DNA from: Bacteroidaceae bacterium | GTDB taxonomy: Bacteria > Bacteroidota > Bacteroidia > Bacteroidales > Bacteroidaceae | DNA length: 8,264 nucleotides | NCBI GenBank assembly: GCA_017961965.1 | Contig: JAGCWG010000139.1 | Coordinates: 1 to 8,264 of the forward strand | Reading direction: 5' to 3' | The notes under the pieces: generated by a model | The model's input: only the letters and a program-made list of their open reading frames with translations | What the model was told of the DNA's origin: nothing | Databases searched by the model: none | Part shown: positions 1-6,233 of the stretch, in pieces | Position numbering within the stretch: position 1 is the stretch's first letter | Layout of the letters: each line of letters opens with the position of its first letter | Program-made: the position numbers and the translations under genes

Positions 1-312
1 ATCATGGTAGTCTTGTCCATAGGCATAGTACGCAAACTGATACTGGTCATCACCGAGCTTGCGTTCAGGGTAGTAGTTGAGGGCAAGAGAGATGATACTC
101 TTAGCCTCTGGCATGAGCAGAAGTGGATTAAGTCTCTTTTCAAGATTATTCTGCAAATAAGCCATGTCCGCATTCTTACCCTCGTCAATCCACTTGCGGT
201 AGTTGTCTGCCACCTTTGCCTCCACAGGTTCTGCCTTGGCTATGCCACAAGCCGAAAAACCGAGACGTTGTGCCTCGGTCTTAATCTCCCGTGTGATTTC
301 AGAAATAACCAT
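1..312 (-). CDS. queG: Epoxyqueuosine reductase QueG, N-terminal part (3' end outside window)
   Basis: QueG is a cytoplasmic cobalamin- and 4Fe-4S-dependent enzyme that reduces epoxyqueuosine to queuosine in tRNA, the last step of queuosine synthesis. I translated this frame by hand: 104 codons from an ATG at 312-310, open to base 1. Family signatures visible are LGFSACGIA (residues 18-25), the W41 and MAYLQNN (50-56) region, NPLLLMPEAKSII (62-74), and YAYGQDYH (97-103), which precedes the catalytic half. These correspond to the N-terminal DUF1730 part; the active-site Asp and the ferredoxin-like clusters lie beyond the window. QueG proteins usually have over 300 residues, so about two thirds is missing. 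The ATG was chosen because the homology begins right after it and a TAnnTTTG box lies 20-28 bases upstream. It is divergent from the serpin gene. A plus-strand open frame over the same bases is only its shadow. Confidence 0.9.
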   Translation of the reverse strand, partial: MVISEITREIKTEAQRLGFSACGIAKAEPVEAKVADNYRKWIDEGKNADMAYLQNNLEKRLNPLLLMPEAKSIISLALNYYPERKLGDDQYQFAYYAYGQDYHD

Positions 313-332
313 GTACCTATACTTATTTTTCG

Positions 333-340
333 CAAAATTA
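333..340 (-). promoter_or_regulatory. Candidate -7 box for queG
   Basis: The minus strand reads TAATTTTG, a full match to the Bacteroidetes sigma-ABfr -7 consensus TAnnTTTG. It lies 20 bases upstream of the queG ATG, which would give a leader of roughly 15 bases. No clear -33 TTTG was found at the usual spacing, so the call rests on one box in AT-rich DNA. Confidence 0.5.
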
Positions 341-383
341 GAAAAAGTTTTTGAAAAATCGATAACGTATCACATGTTTTGTT

Positions 384-391
384 TACCTTTG
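384..391 (+). promoter_or_regulatory. Candidate -7 box for the serpin gene
   Basis: TACCTTTG, followed by C, matches the Bacteroidetes -7 consensus TAnnTTTG. It ends 35 bases before the serpin ATG, giving an expected leader of about 30 bases that is A-rich and has no Shine-Dalgarno sequence, as is common in this phylum. A TTTG at 350-353 is about 30 bases away, too far for a standard -33 element, so the upstream box is weak or absent. Confidence 0.6.
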
Positions 392-426
392 CGACTATAA
401 ACTAAGCAACCATAAAAACAATAATT

Positions 427-1734
427 ATGCGTAATTACCTTTTAAACGGAGCGATCGTCCTTACGATGGCCGTTGCTGTTGCAGGATGTGACAGCAAAAA
501 CGATGAGACAACTAACAGTTCTAACCTTCCATTGACAAACGAAGACAATGAACGTAAAGTAATCAACTTGACTTTGGAGGAAAACGACCTTGTAAAAGGT
601 AGCGGTGACTTTGCCTTTGAACTCTTCCGTAAGGTATCATCAGACAAGAGTGAAATCATTTCCCCTATCAGTGTTACATACGCATTGGGTATGCTCAACA
701 ATGGAGCGACTGGTGAGACGCAGGAACAAATCAACAAGGTACTCGGCTTTGGTGACAAGGGTGCAGACGGCATCAACGCTTTCTGCAAGAAAATGCTCAC
801 AGAAGCACCTGTTCTTGACAAGTTGACAAAGGTTTCTATTGCCAACAATATCTTCATGAACAATGGTTACAAGTTGAATTCTGACTTCGTAGCCAAGGCA
901 AAGGACTTCTACAATGCCACACCAGAGACACGTGACTTCCACGACGGAAAGACAATGGATGTCATCAACAAATGGGCAAGTGACAATACCAACAACATGA
1001 TTGAAAAGGTTATTGACAATAAATCATTCAATCCTGATGCTGTCAGCTATCTGTTGAACGCAATATACTTCAAGGGAGTATGGGCAGAGGGCTACAAGTT
1101 TGACAAGAATGAAACCAAAGACGAAACATTCTACAGCTACAATGGCAACAAAACCGTGGCTATGATGCACCAGAACAAAAAGAGAATGTATGGTGAAACA
1201 GACGACTGTAAGATATTAAGCCTTACATTTGGTAATGAAGCATACGCTATTGATTTCTTCCTGCCTAATGAAGGAAAGACAATCCAGGACGTATTGAGTT
1301 CACTTACTTATGACAAGTGGCAGAGTTATTATGAATATGACAAGCAATTATTACTAACAACAGGTCTGCCAAGAGTAATGTTAAATTCCAAGGTTGACAT
1401 AAAGCTGCCACGCATAGAGACATCATCAAGCATTGAACTCAATGACATAATGTCTGCATTAGGTATGCCAAATGCCTTTAACCAAAGCAAGGCTGAGTTC
1501 CCAAACTTCTGTACTACACCGACCTTTATCGGAAAGATGAAGCAGGATGCAAAAATCAAACTTGAAGAAACAGGTGCAGAAGCTGCAGCTGTAACTGGGA
1601 CACAGATTGCATACTCAGGTGTTGAACCCGCATACAAGAATGCCGTCTTCCACGCCAACCGTCCATTCTTCTACATCATTCACGAGACATCAACGAATGC
1701 AATCTTCTTTATCGGACAATATACAGGAGAGTAA
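427..1734 (+). CDS. Serpin-family serine protease inhibitor, lipoprotein
   Basis: This 435-residue serpin is a suicide inhibitor that traps proteases after cleavage of its reactive centre loop. Residues 1-20 form a signal peptide ending in a lipobox (VAGC, lipidated C21). The mature N-terminus begins CDSKNDE, rich in acidic residues, which in Bacteroidetes can direct lipoproteins to the cell surface. A linker reaches about residue 50, then the serpin fold: FAFELFRKV, SPISVTYALGML (79-90), the NAIYFKGVWAEGYKFD core strand (211-226), VDIKLPRIE (323-331), LGMPNAF (345-351), the hinge EETGAEAAAVT (380-390), and the C-terminal NRPFFYIIHE (411-420) and FFIGQYTGE (427-435). The hinge has the small residues expected of an inhibitory serpin. 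A relative of known character is miropin of Tannerella forsythia. The target protease (host or microbial) is unknown. The gene stands alone, divergent from queG and convergent with the deacetylase. Confidence 0.95.
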   Translation: MRNYLLNGAIVLTMAVAVAGCDSKNDETTNSSNLPLTNEDNERKVINLTLEENDLVKGSGDFAFELFRKVSSDKSEIISPISVTYALGMLNNGATGETQEQINKVLGFGDKGADGINAFCKKMLTEAPVLDKLTKVSIANNIFMNNGYKLNSDFVAKAKDFYNATPETRDFHDGKTMDVINKWASDNTNNMIEKVIDNKSFNPDAVSYLLNAIYFKGVWAEGYKFDKNETKDETFYSYNGNKTVAMMHQNKKRMYGETDDCKILSLTFGNEAYAIDFFLPNEGKTIQDVLSSLTYDKWQSYYEYDKQLLLTTGLPRVMLNSKVDIKLPRIETSSSIELNDIMSALGMPNAFNQSKAEFPNFCTTPTFIGKMKQDAKIKLEETGAEAAAVTGTQIAYSGVEPAYKNAVFHANRPFFYIIHETSTNAIFFIGQYTGE

Positions 1735-1736
1735 AG

Positions 1737-1761
1737 GTATCAGGGGTAGCACCCCGGATAC
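1737..1761 (+). terminator. GC-rich hairpin just after the serpin stop codon
   Basis: Two bases after the serpin stop, the arms GTATC-A-GGGGT and ACCCC-G-GATAC can pair around a 3-base loop (AGC). This gives 10 base pairs broken by one A/G mismatch. There is no following T-run, so it is not a classical intrinsic terminator. It could be a Rho-assisted terminator or a 3'-end stabilising stem. Confidence 0.5.
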
Positions 1762-1785
1762 TATCGGGATTTGACAGCACTTTCA

Positions 1786-1811
1786 CCATCCCTCGGGAGG
1801 GGCAGGGTGGG
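1786..1811. repeat. GC-rich imperfect inverted repeat between convergent genes
   Basis: CCATCCCT (1786-1793) can pair with AGGGTGG (1804-1810), with one bulged base, around a loop that itself contains GGGAGGGG. A competing small stem CCCT/AGGG is nested inside. It lies between the convergent serpin and deacetylase stop codons, so a bidirectional transcription end or a member of a dispersed extragenic repeat family are both possible. Only this copy is in the window. Confidence 0.4.
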
Positions 1812-1819
1812 ACCACTCC

Positions 1820-2461
1820 TCACTTCAGATGTCTGCTACGTTGCTGGTCCTCGTCAAATATCTTGAACTCATAGCCGTTGTCACGAAGCCATTCGATGGA
1901 CTTAGGGAGTGCCGTCTTGAGCTTGTCGATACTCTTTAGGGAGTCGTGAAAAGTGATGATTGAACCATTACGGGCATAACGCTTCACGTTCTCAAACACA
2001 TCATCGGCTGTGAGGAGCTTGGAGTAGTCACGAGTGACAAGGTCCCACATGATGATGGTGTAGTGACGACGAAGACGTGCATACTGGAGCGGTTTCATCC
2101 ATCCATGAGGAGGACGGAACAAGTTGGAATGAATCAGATGGTCAGCCTTGTTGGCATTCCACAGATACTGCCAACTCCACACCTTGAGTCCACCGATATG
2201 GTTAAAGGTATGATTACCCAACCTATGACCATGTGACTTTATCAGTTCCAACAACTCAGGATATTTCCTGACATTGTCGCCAACCATGAAGAATGTAGCC
2301 TTGACGTTGTACTTATCAAGCGTCTCTATCAACCAAGGAGTGGACTCAGGTATCGGGCCATCGTCAAATGTAAGGTACACAGCCTTCTCGTTTGGATTCA
2401 TCCTCCATATAGCACTCGGATAAAGCCAACGCAGCCATTTACTTGGTTGTTCGATTATCAT
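1820..2461 (-). CDS. Polysaccharide deacetylase family protein (NodB/CE4 domain)
   Basis: This 213-residue protein is nearly all NodB domain, which removes N- or O-acetyl groups from sugars using a metal ion. All five CE4 motifs are visible: TFDDGP (31-36; D33 predicted base, D34 metal ligand), HTFNH (84-88; H84 and H88 metal ligands), RPPHG (116-120), WDLVTRDY (139-146), and ITFHDS (169-174; H172 predicted acid). It is therefore predicted active. No signal peptide or clear membrane helix is seen: the N-terminus runs from IEQPSKWLRWLYPSAIW straight into the domain, suggesting a cytoplasmic or membrane-associated enzyme. The substrate cannot be told from sequence; peptidoglycan, a lipid-linked glycan precursor or a surface polysaccharide are options. 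The ATG is 98 bases downstream of the DUF2723 stop on the same strand, separated by a hairpin. A weak TAnnTTTC (2493-2486) is the only promoter-like box in between. Confidence 0.9.
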   Translation of the reverse strand: MIIEQPSKWLRWLYPSAIWRMNPNEKAVYLTFDDGPIPESTPWLIETLDKYNVKATFFMVGDNVRKYPELLELIKSHGHRLGNHTFNHIGGLKVWSWQYLWNANKADHLIHSNLFRPPHGWMKPLQYARLRRHYTIIMWDLVTRDYSKLLTADDVFENVKRYARNGSIITFHDSLKSIDKLKTALPKSIEWLRDNGYEFKIFDEDQQRSRHLK

Positions 2462-2493
2462 ACGTTTTTCAGTTGGAATTAAACAGAAAGTTA

Positions 2494-2543
2494 AAAGGAG
2501 CTAAAGAGATAAATGCCTATAGACATTTCCCTTTGACTCCTTT
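2494..2543 (-). terminator. Long imperfect hairpin between DUF2723 and deacetylase genes
   Basis: The outer arms AAAGGAG (2494-2500) and CTCCTTT (2537-2543) pair perfectly. Inside, AAAG pairs with CTTT (2503-2506 with 2531-2534), and AAATG (2511-2515) with CATTT (2524-2528), around a small TATA-containing loop. Several mismatches of the plus-strand form become G-U pairs on the minus strand, so the structure is stronger in the RNA of the flanking genes. The 3' arm ends in CTCCTTTT, a short T-run. It may terminate or attenuate transcription, or be a processing site. Confidence 0.55.
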
Positions 2544-2559
2544 CAACCATTATATATTA

Positions 2560-5500
2560 TTACTGAGGCATAGCACCTGTTGCTTCACACTTTGAAGCGA
2601 AAGCATTATACATTTCGCTAATCTTGCTGTCAAGTGCCTTTGCCTTGTTGACATACTTGTCGCCACCCTTTTCGCCGATAGCCTCAAGAGTCTTGACGAT
2701 GCTGAAGAGTACACGGAACTCATGCATACAATCAGAAACGTTAGCCTTGAATCGGTTGCCAGGGAGTGAGAGATACCAGTTGATGTATTCCCAGCTTCTC
2801 TTCTCTACGGCATCCATGATGACAACACCCTTCTCGTACTTACCGCAACCGATGTATGATGCAGCAAGGTCAAGTGAACCACTGTTGGCATTGTGAGGAA
2901 TGTTGTAAGCAGGAATCTCCTTCTCACACTTGTCGAGTGCCTTGAGTGCCTTGTCATACTGACCGTTGGCAACGAGGTTAGAACAGAGTGCTGAGAACCA
3001 ACGACGGTGAGTGAAACACATACGCTCTGTTGTCTCGTCGATGTAGAGGCCAGGCTGCTTCAGGTTACCATAATGGAACTTGTTCATCATGTTGTCATAT
3101 ACCTTCTCTGTATCAACGGCTGTGTTCATGTATGGGTCATTGTCCGCAAACGTGAACGGAGTGATGCGCCAAGCGATACCTTCGAGTACGAAGTGGCGGT
3201 AGAGGTTACCGTAATTGCTTGCACCGACAGTTGTTGACATATAGAGAGGACGTGAGAAGTTGCTCTGTGCAATCATCTCAAGGAGCATCATGAAGCTCTT
3301 TGTGATTCGTCCCTGACCAGCAAGGCTGATTTCCATTATCTCAGGGATTGAGTCGTTAGGAATCATCATGCCAGACTTGCGTACTGCAGCCTTATCTACG
3401 TGGAGATAGAGTGTGTCGCTTGGGAGACAAGAAGGAAGACTCTTTACGATGTCTGCATACTCAGTAGGAATATCCTCCTTGAGTACGAACTTCTTGATAG
3501 CATTGTTAATCTCGAATGGCTCGTCACCCCAAATCTTACGTGCAGTGACTGAGTCGTTGGCATAAATCTGCTTTACGAACTCTTCCATTGGGATGGAACC
3601 GCTACCGATGTTGACAGATGGGTTGACGTCAATCATCTCGTTCTTACCTGACACATACTGGAGACGCTTCCATGAGATAGGGAGTGGGCTTGACTGTCCA
3701 TCACCCTCAAATGCTGGACGCTTCATCTGGTCAATGTACCAGTCTGTCTGGAGATATGAGAGGTTACATACACGAACATCCGTACGGTTGCCCTCAGTAT
3801 CCTCGTTGTACCAGAGAGGGAATGTATCGTTATCACCATTAGTGAAGATGACACCATCGTGAGGTACTGTCTCAAGGTAGTTGAGTCCGAAGTCACGACA
3901 TACCAAACGGTCTGAACGGTCATGGTCATCCCATGTCTGACTTACCATCTGGAGTGGAACTGCTATGGCTGGAATGAATGCAATAACGCTTGCCACGATG
4001 GCAGCCATGCGTTTCTCAAGTTTACCACCGAGCCACTGGTCGAGCCATGTGTAGAGAGCTGTGATACCGAGACCACACCAGATAGCGAATGCGTAGAACG
4101 AACCAGCGTATGCATAGTCACGCTCACGTGGCTGACTTGGTGTCTGATGGAGGTAAACCACGATAGCAAGACCTGTCATGAAGAAGAGGAAGAATACCAC
4201 CCAGAACTGCTGGATGCCCTTCTGTCCACGACCGAATGCCTGCCAGAAGAATCCGATGAGACCAAGTATGAGTGGGAGACAGTAGAACACGTTGTGTCCC
4301 TTGTTCTCCTTGAGTTCTGTAGGAAGAAGACTCTGGTCACCCAACATAGCGTTATCGATGAATGAGAAACCAGTAATCCAGTTACCATGTTCAAGTTCTC
4401 CAAGACCCTGCTTGTCATTCTGACGACCAGCGAAGTTCCACATGAAATAACGCCAGTACATGAAGTTGAGCTGGTAAGAGAAGAAGAAACGGAGGTTGTC
4501 CATCTGTGTAGGAATCTTGACCTGACGCTTTCCTACCTGTGGAATATCGTATTCGACAGTCTTGCCTTCCACACCACCGAGCCACATCTCATAGTTTGCC
4601 TTGTGGTCATCGCTGTAGATACGTGGGAAGAGCATACACTGGTTGAATGGATAAACGAGGTCAATCTTGTCGCGTACCTTCTCGTATCTGTCCGGCTCGT
4701 CCTCTGAAGCCTTCTCCACACGCTGATAGACAGGTGCGCCCTTCTTTGTCTCATACACAAGGTCGCCTGCCTCATTCAAGATGACATTAGGTGAAGAAGC
4801 GTATGTCTGTCCCCAGAAGAGTGGACGGTCACCATACTGCTCACGACCGAGGTACTCGCCGAGAGTGAACACATCCTCTGGTGAGTTCTGGTCCATAGGA
4901 GGGTTGGCTGTAGAACGGATGACAATAACAGCGTATGAAGAGTAGCCGATTGTCATGAGTGCCATACAGAGGATACTTGTGTTGAGGATTCGTGGAGTGA
5001 CCTCCTTAACCTTGAACACAACGTATGCAAGTGCAGCAAGTACAACGATACCGATAACAACACAAGCAACTCCGTGACCATAGAAAGGAATACCGAGCAT
5101 ACCTGTACTTGCAAGGAGAGCCACATTCATCTTAGTCCTGCTCTTTGCCTGTGCAGTCACGAAGAGTGACCATACGAGAACGGCAACAAGGAGGATAAGG
5201 TAGATATAGAGACCTGTGTTGAATGGCATGCTGAGAACATTCACAAAGAGAAGTTCAAACCATCCACCTATCTTCACGATACCCGGAACGACTCCGTAGA
5301 GTACGGCTGCCACGAGTACGCCTGAGAGAGCAAGTACGGCAAGTGAGCCTTTACCAGTAGGATTCTTGCACATCTTGTAGTAGTAAACCAACACGATGGC
5401 AGGAATACAGAGGAGGTTCAGGAGGTGGACACCGATACTGAGACCTACGAGGTATGCGATGAACACAATCCAGCGGTCAGAGCGTGGGTCTGTTGCATTA

Positions 5501-5997
5501 TCCTCCCACTTGAGGATGAGCCAGAACACGAGTGCTGTGAAGAAGCTTGAGAACGCATACACCTCACCCTCAACGGCTGAGAACCAGAATGTGTCGCTCC
5601 ATGTGTAGATGAGAGCACCTGCAACACCTGATGCCATGATGGCGATGAGCTTGCCAGTTGACACTTCCTCATCGTCTTCGCAGATAAGCTTCTTGGCAAG
5701 ATGAGTAACACTCCAGAAGAGGAACAAGATACATCCTGCAGAGAGGAGTGCTGACATAGTGTTCACCATCTTCGCAATCTGTGTAGGGTCGCTTGCAAAC
5801 TGGCTGAAGAAATTGCCAAGGAGCATGAAGAATGGTGCGCCTGGTGGGTGTCCTACCTCTAACTTTGCAGCAGTAGAGATAAACTCAGGACAATCCCAGA
5901 AACTTGCGGTTGGTTCAATTGTTGAGCAGTATGTGAATGCTGCCACAGCAAAGATGACCCAACCGAGAATGTTGTTTACAATCTTGTAAGTTTTCAT
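2560..5997 (-). CDS. DUF2723 multi-spanning membrane protein, GT-C / protein O-mannosyltransferase-like
   Basis: This 1145-residue protein has an N-terminal DUF2723 domain. Characteristic N-terminal residues are SFWDCPEFI (32-40) and GHPPGAPFF (49-57) in the first external loop, where GT-C glycosyltransferases place their catalytic acidic residue; D35 and E38 are candidates. EGEVYAF follows at 143-149. I count roughly 13-14 hydrophobic segments: a dense block to about residue 360, a loop of about 200 residues (361-568), then more helices at 570-685. The long C-terminal part (686-1145) looks soluble and extracytoplasmic, with GDNDTFPLWY (721-730) near its start and helical, possibly TPR-like, sequence at about 1000-1130. 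Human TMEM260, which carries this domain, is a protein O-mannosyltransferase; to my knowledge the bacterial members lack an assigned reaction, so function is inference. It lies downstream of rnr, after a terminator and a structured 236-base spacer, and upstream of the deacetylase. The ATG is preceded by an A-rich leader and begins a normal N-terminal helix. Confidence 0.88.
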   Translation of the reverse strand: MKTYKIVNNILGWVIFAVAAFTYCSTIEPTASFWDCPEFISTAAKLEVGHPPGAPFFMLLGNFFSQFASDPTQIAKMVNTMSALLSAGCILFLFWSVTHLAKKLICEDDEEVSTGKLIAIMASGVAGALIYTWSDTFWFSAVEGEVYAFSSFFTALVFWLILKWEDNATDPRSDRWIVFIAYLVGLSIGVHLLNLLCIPAIVLVYYYKMCKNPTGKGSLAVLALSGVLVAAVLYGVVPGIVKIGGWFELLFVNVLSMPFNTGLYIYLILLVAVLVWSLFVTAQAKSRTKMNVALLASTGMLGIPFYGHGVACVVIGIVVLAALAYVVFKVKEVTPRILNTSILCMALMTIGYSSYAVIVIRSTANPPMDQNSPEDVFTLGEYLGREQYGDRPLFWGQTYASSPNVILNEAGDLVYETKKGAPVYQRVEKASEDEPDRYEKVRDKIDLVYPFNQCMLFPRIYSDDHKANYEMWLGGVEGKTVEYDIPQVGKRQVKIPTQMDNLRFFFSYQLNFMYWRYFMWNFAGRQNDKQGLGELEHGNWITGFSFIDNAMLGDQSLLPTELKENKGHNVFYCLPLILGLIGFFWQAFGRGQKGIQQFWVVFFLFFMTGLAIVVYLHQTPSQPRERDYAYAGSFYAFAIWCGLGITALYTWLDQWLGGKLEKRMAAIVASVIAFIPAIAVPLQMVSQTWDDHDRSDRLVCRDFGLNYLETVPHDGVIFTNGDNDTFPLWYNEDTEGNRTDVRVCNLSYLQTDWYIDQMKRPAFEGDGQSSPLPISWKRLQYVSGKNEMIDVNPSVNIGSGSIPMEEFVKQIYANDSVTARKIWGDEPFEINNAIKKFVLKEDIPTEYADIVKSLPSCLPSDTLYLHVDKAAVRKSGMMIPNDSIPEIMEISLAGQGRITKSFMMLLEMIAQSNFSRPLYMSTTVGASNYGNLYRHFVLEGIAWRITPFTFADNDPYMNTAVDTEKVYDNMMNKFHYGNLKQPGLYIDETTERMCFTHRRWFSALCSNLVANGQYDKALKALDKCEKEIPAYNIPHNANSGSLDLAASYIGCGKYEKGVVIMDAVEKRSWEYINWYLSLPGNRFKANVSDCMHEFRVLFSIVKTLEAIGEKGGDKYVNKAKALDSKISEMYNAFASKCEATGAMPQ

Positions 5998-6008
5998 TGG
6001 GTTTTGTA

Positions 6009-6032
6009 GTTATTATTTTTTTTGTTATTATT
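6009..6032. repeat. T-rich stretch with two GTTATTATT copies
   Basis: GTTATTATT occurs at 6009-6017 and 6024-6032, separated by a T-run. On the minus strand this is an A-rich, unstructured leader 12-35 bases before the DUF2723 ATG. It probably aids ribosome loading in the absence of a Shine-Dalgarno sequence. The duplication may be simple low complexity. Confidence 0.4.
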
Positions 6033-6058
6033 TCTTTTAATTTGCTCATCATATTCCA

Positions 6059-6070
6059 ACACGAACGTGT
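6059..6070. promoter_or_regulatory. 12-bp dyad, possible operator
   Basis: ACACGAACGTGT is an inverted repeat with two 5-base arms (ACACG/CGTGT) around a 2-base centre, about 62 bases upstream of the DUF2723 ATG. It is GC-richer than its surroundings and has the shape of a dimeric-regulator site. The loop is too short for a good RNA hairpin. No regulator gene lies nearby. Confidence 0.3.
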
Positions 6071-6085
6071 AGAAAACCGATAAGC

Positions 6086-6105
6086 TTGATGGCATATTCC
6101 ATCAA
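6086..6105. promoter_or_regulatory. Perfect 7-bp inverted repeat upstream of DUF2723
   Basis: TTGATGG (6086-6092) and CCATCAA (6099-6105) pair perfectly around a 6-base loop. The direct repeat ATAAGC lies on both sides (6080-6085 and 6105-6110). No T-run follows on the minus strand, so it is not a simple terminator. It could be an operator or a leader-RNA hairpin of the DUF2723 transcript. Confidence 0.35.
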
Positions 6106-6116
6106 TAAGCATCAGA

Positions 6117-6160
6117 GTCAGTACTTAGTCTATAGTAAGTCAGTACTTAGTCAGTACTTT
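6117..6160. repeat. Four tandem 11-bp units (GTCAGTACTTA)
   Basis: Four contiguous 11-base units: GTCAGTACTTA (6117-6127), GTCTATAGTAA (6128-6138), GTCAGTACTTA (6139-6149) and GTCAGTACTTT (6150-6160). Units 1 and 3 are identical, unit 4 differs only in its last base, and unit 2 keeps the GTC but diverges at four positions. The array lies 120-163 bases upstream of the DUF2723 ATG and downstream of the rnr terminator. The spacing is close to one DNA turn, so sites would face the same side of the helix, as in a protein-binding array. Simple tandem duplication is the alternative. Confidence 0.6.
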
Positions 6161-6179
6161 ACCTGCATATTATAAACGC

Positions 6180-6222
6180 AAAAAATGCGGTTTGCCAAAG
6201 CCAAAGACTCTAACAAACCACA
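6180..6222 (-). terminator. Intrinsic terminator of rnr
   Basis: On the minus strand the stem TGTGGTTTG/CAAACCGCA (bases 6222-6214 and 6194-6186) forms 9 pairs, one of them G-U, around a 19-base loop. Six T follow directly (A-run at 6180-6185 on the plus strand). It starts 11 bases after the rnr stop codon. The large loop makes it a moderate rather than an ideal terminator. A perfect TAnnTTTG (minus strand, 6228-6221) overlaps its base, which may be coincidence. Confidence 0.65.
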
Positions 6223-6233
6223 AATATACGACT

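Noticed and set aside
4..354. Plus-strand open reading frame of 116 codons
   Set aside because: It is antisense to the clearly recognisable QueG N-terminus and has no family-like sequence.
350..391. Full -33/-7 promoter for the serpin using TTTG at 350-353
   Set aside because: The 30-base gap is longer than the usual roughly 19-23 base spacing; only the -7 box is reported.
435..863. Minus-strand open frame of 142 codons inside the serpin gene
   Set aside because: Fully antisense to a well-supported serpin; composition looks like a shadow translation.
3922..4365. Plus-strand open frame of 147 codons
   Set aside because: Antisense to the conserved core of the DUF2723 protein, with Cys/Thr/Glu-rich shadow composition and no domain.
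6086..6110. Remnant of an insertion sequence, based on inverted repeat flanked by ATAAGC direct repeats
   Set aside because: The element would be only about 20 bases, one direct repeat overlaps the arm, and no transposase sequence is present.
6117..6160. CRISPR array
   Set aside because: The units are only 11 bases, contiguous, with no spacers, and there are no cas genes.
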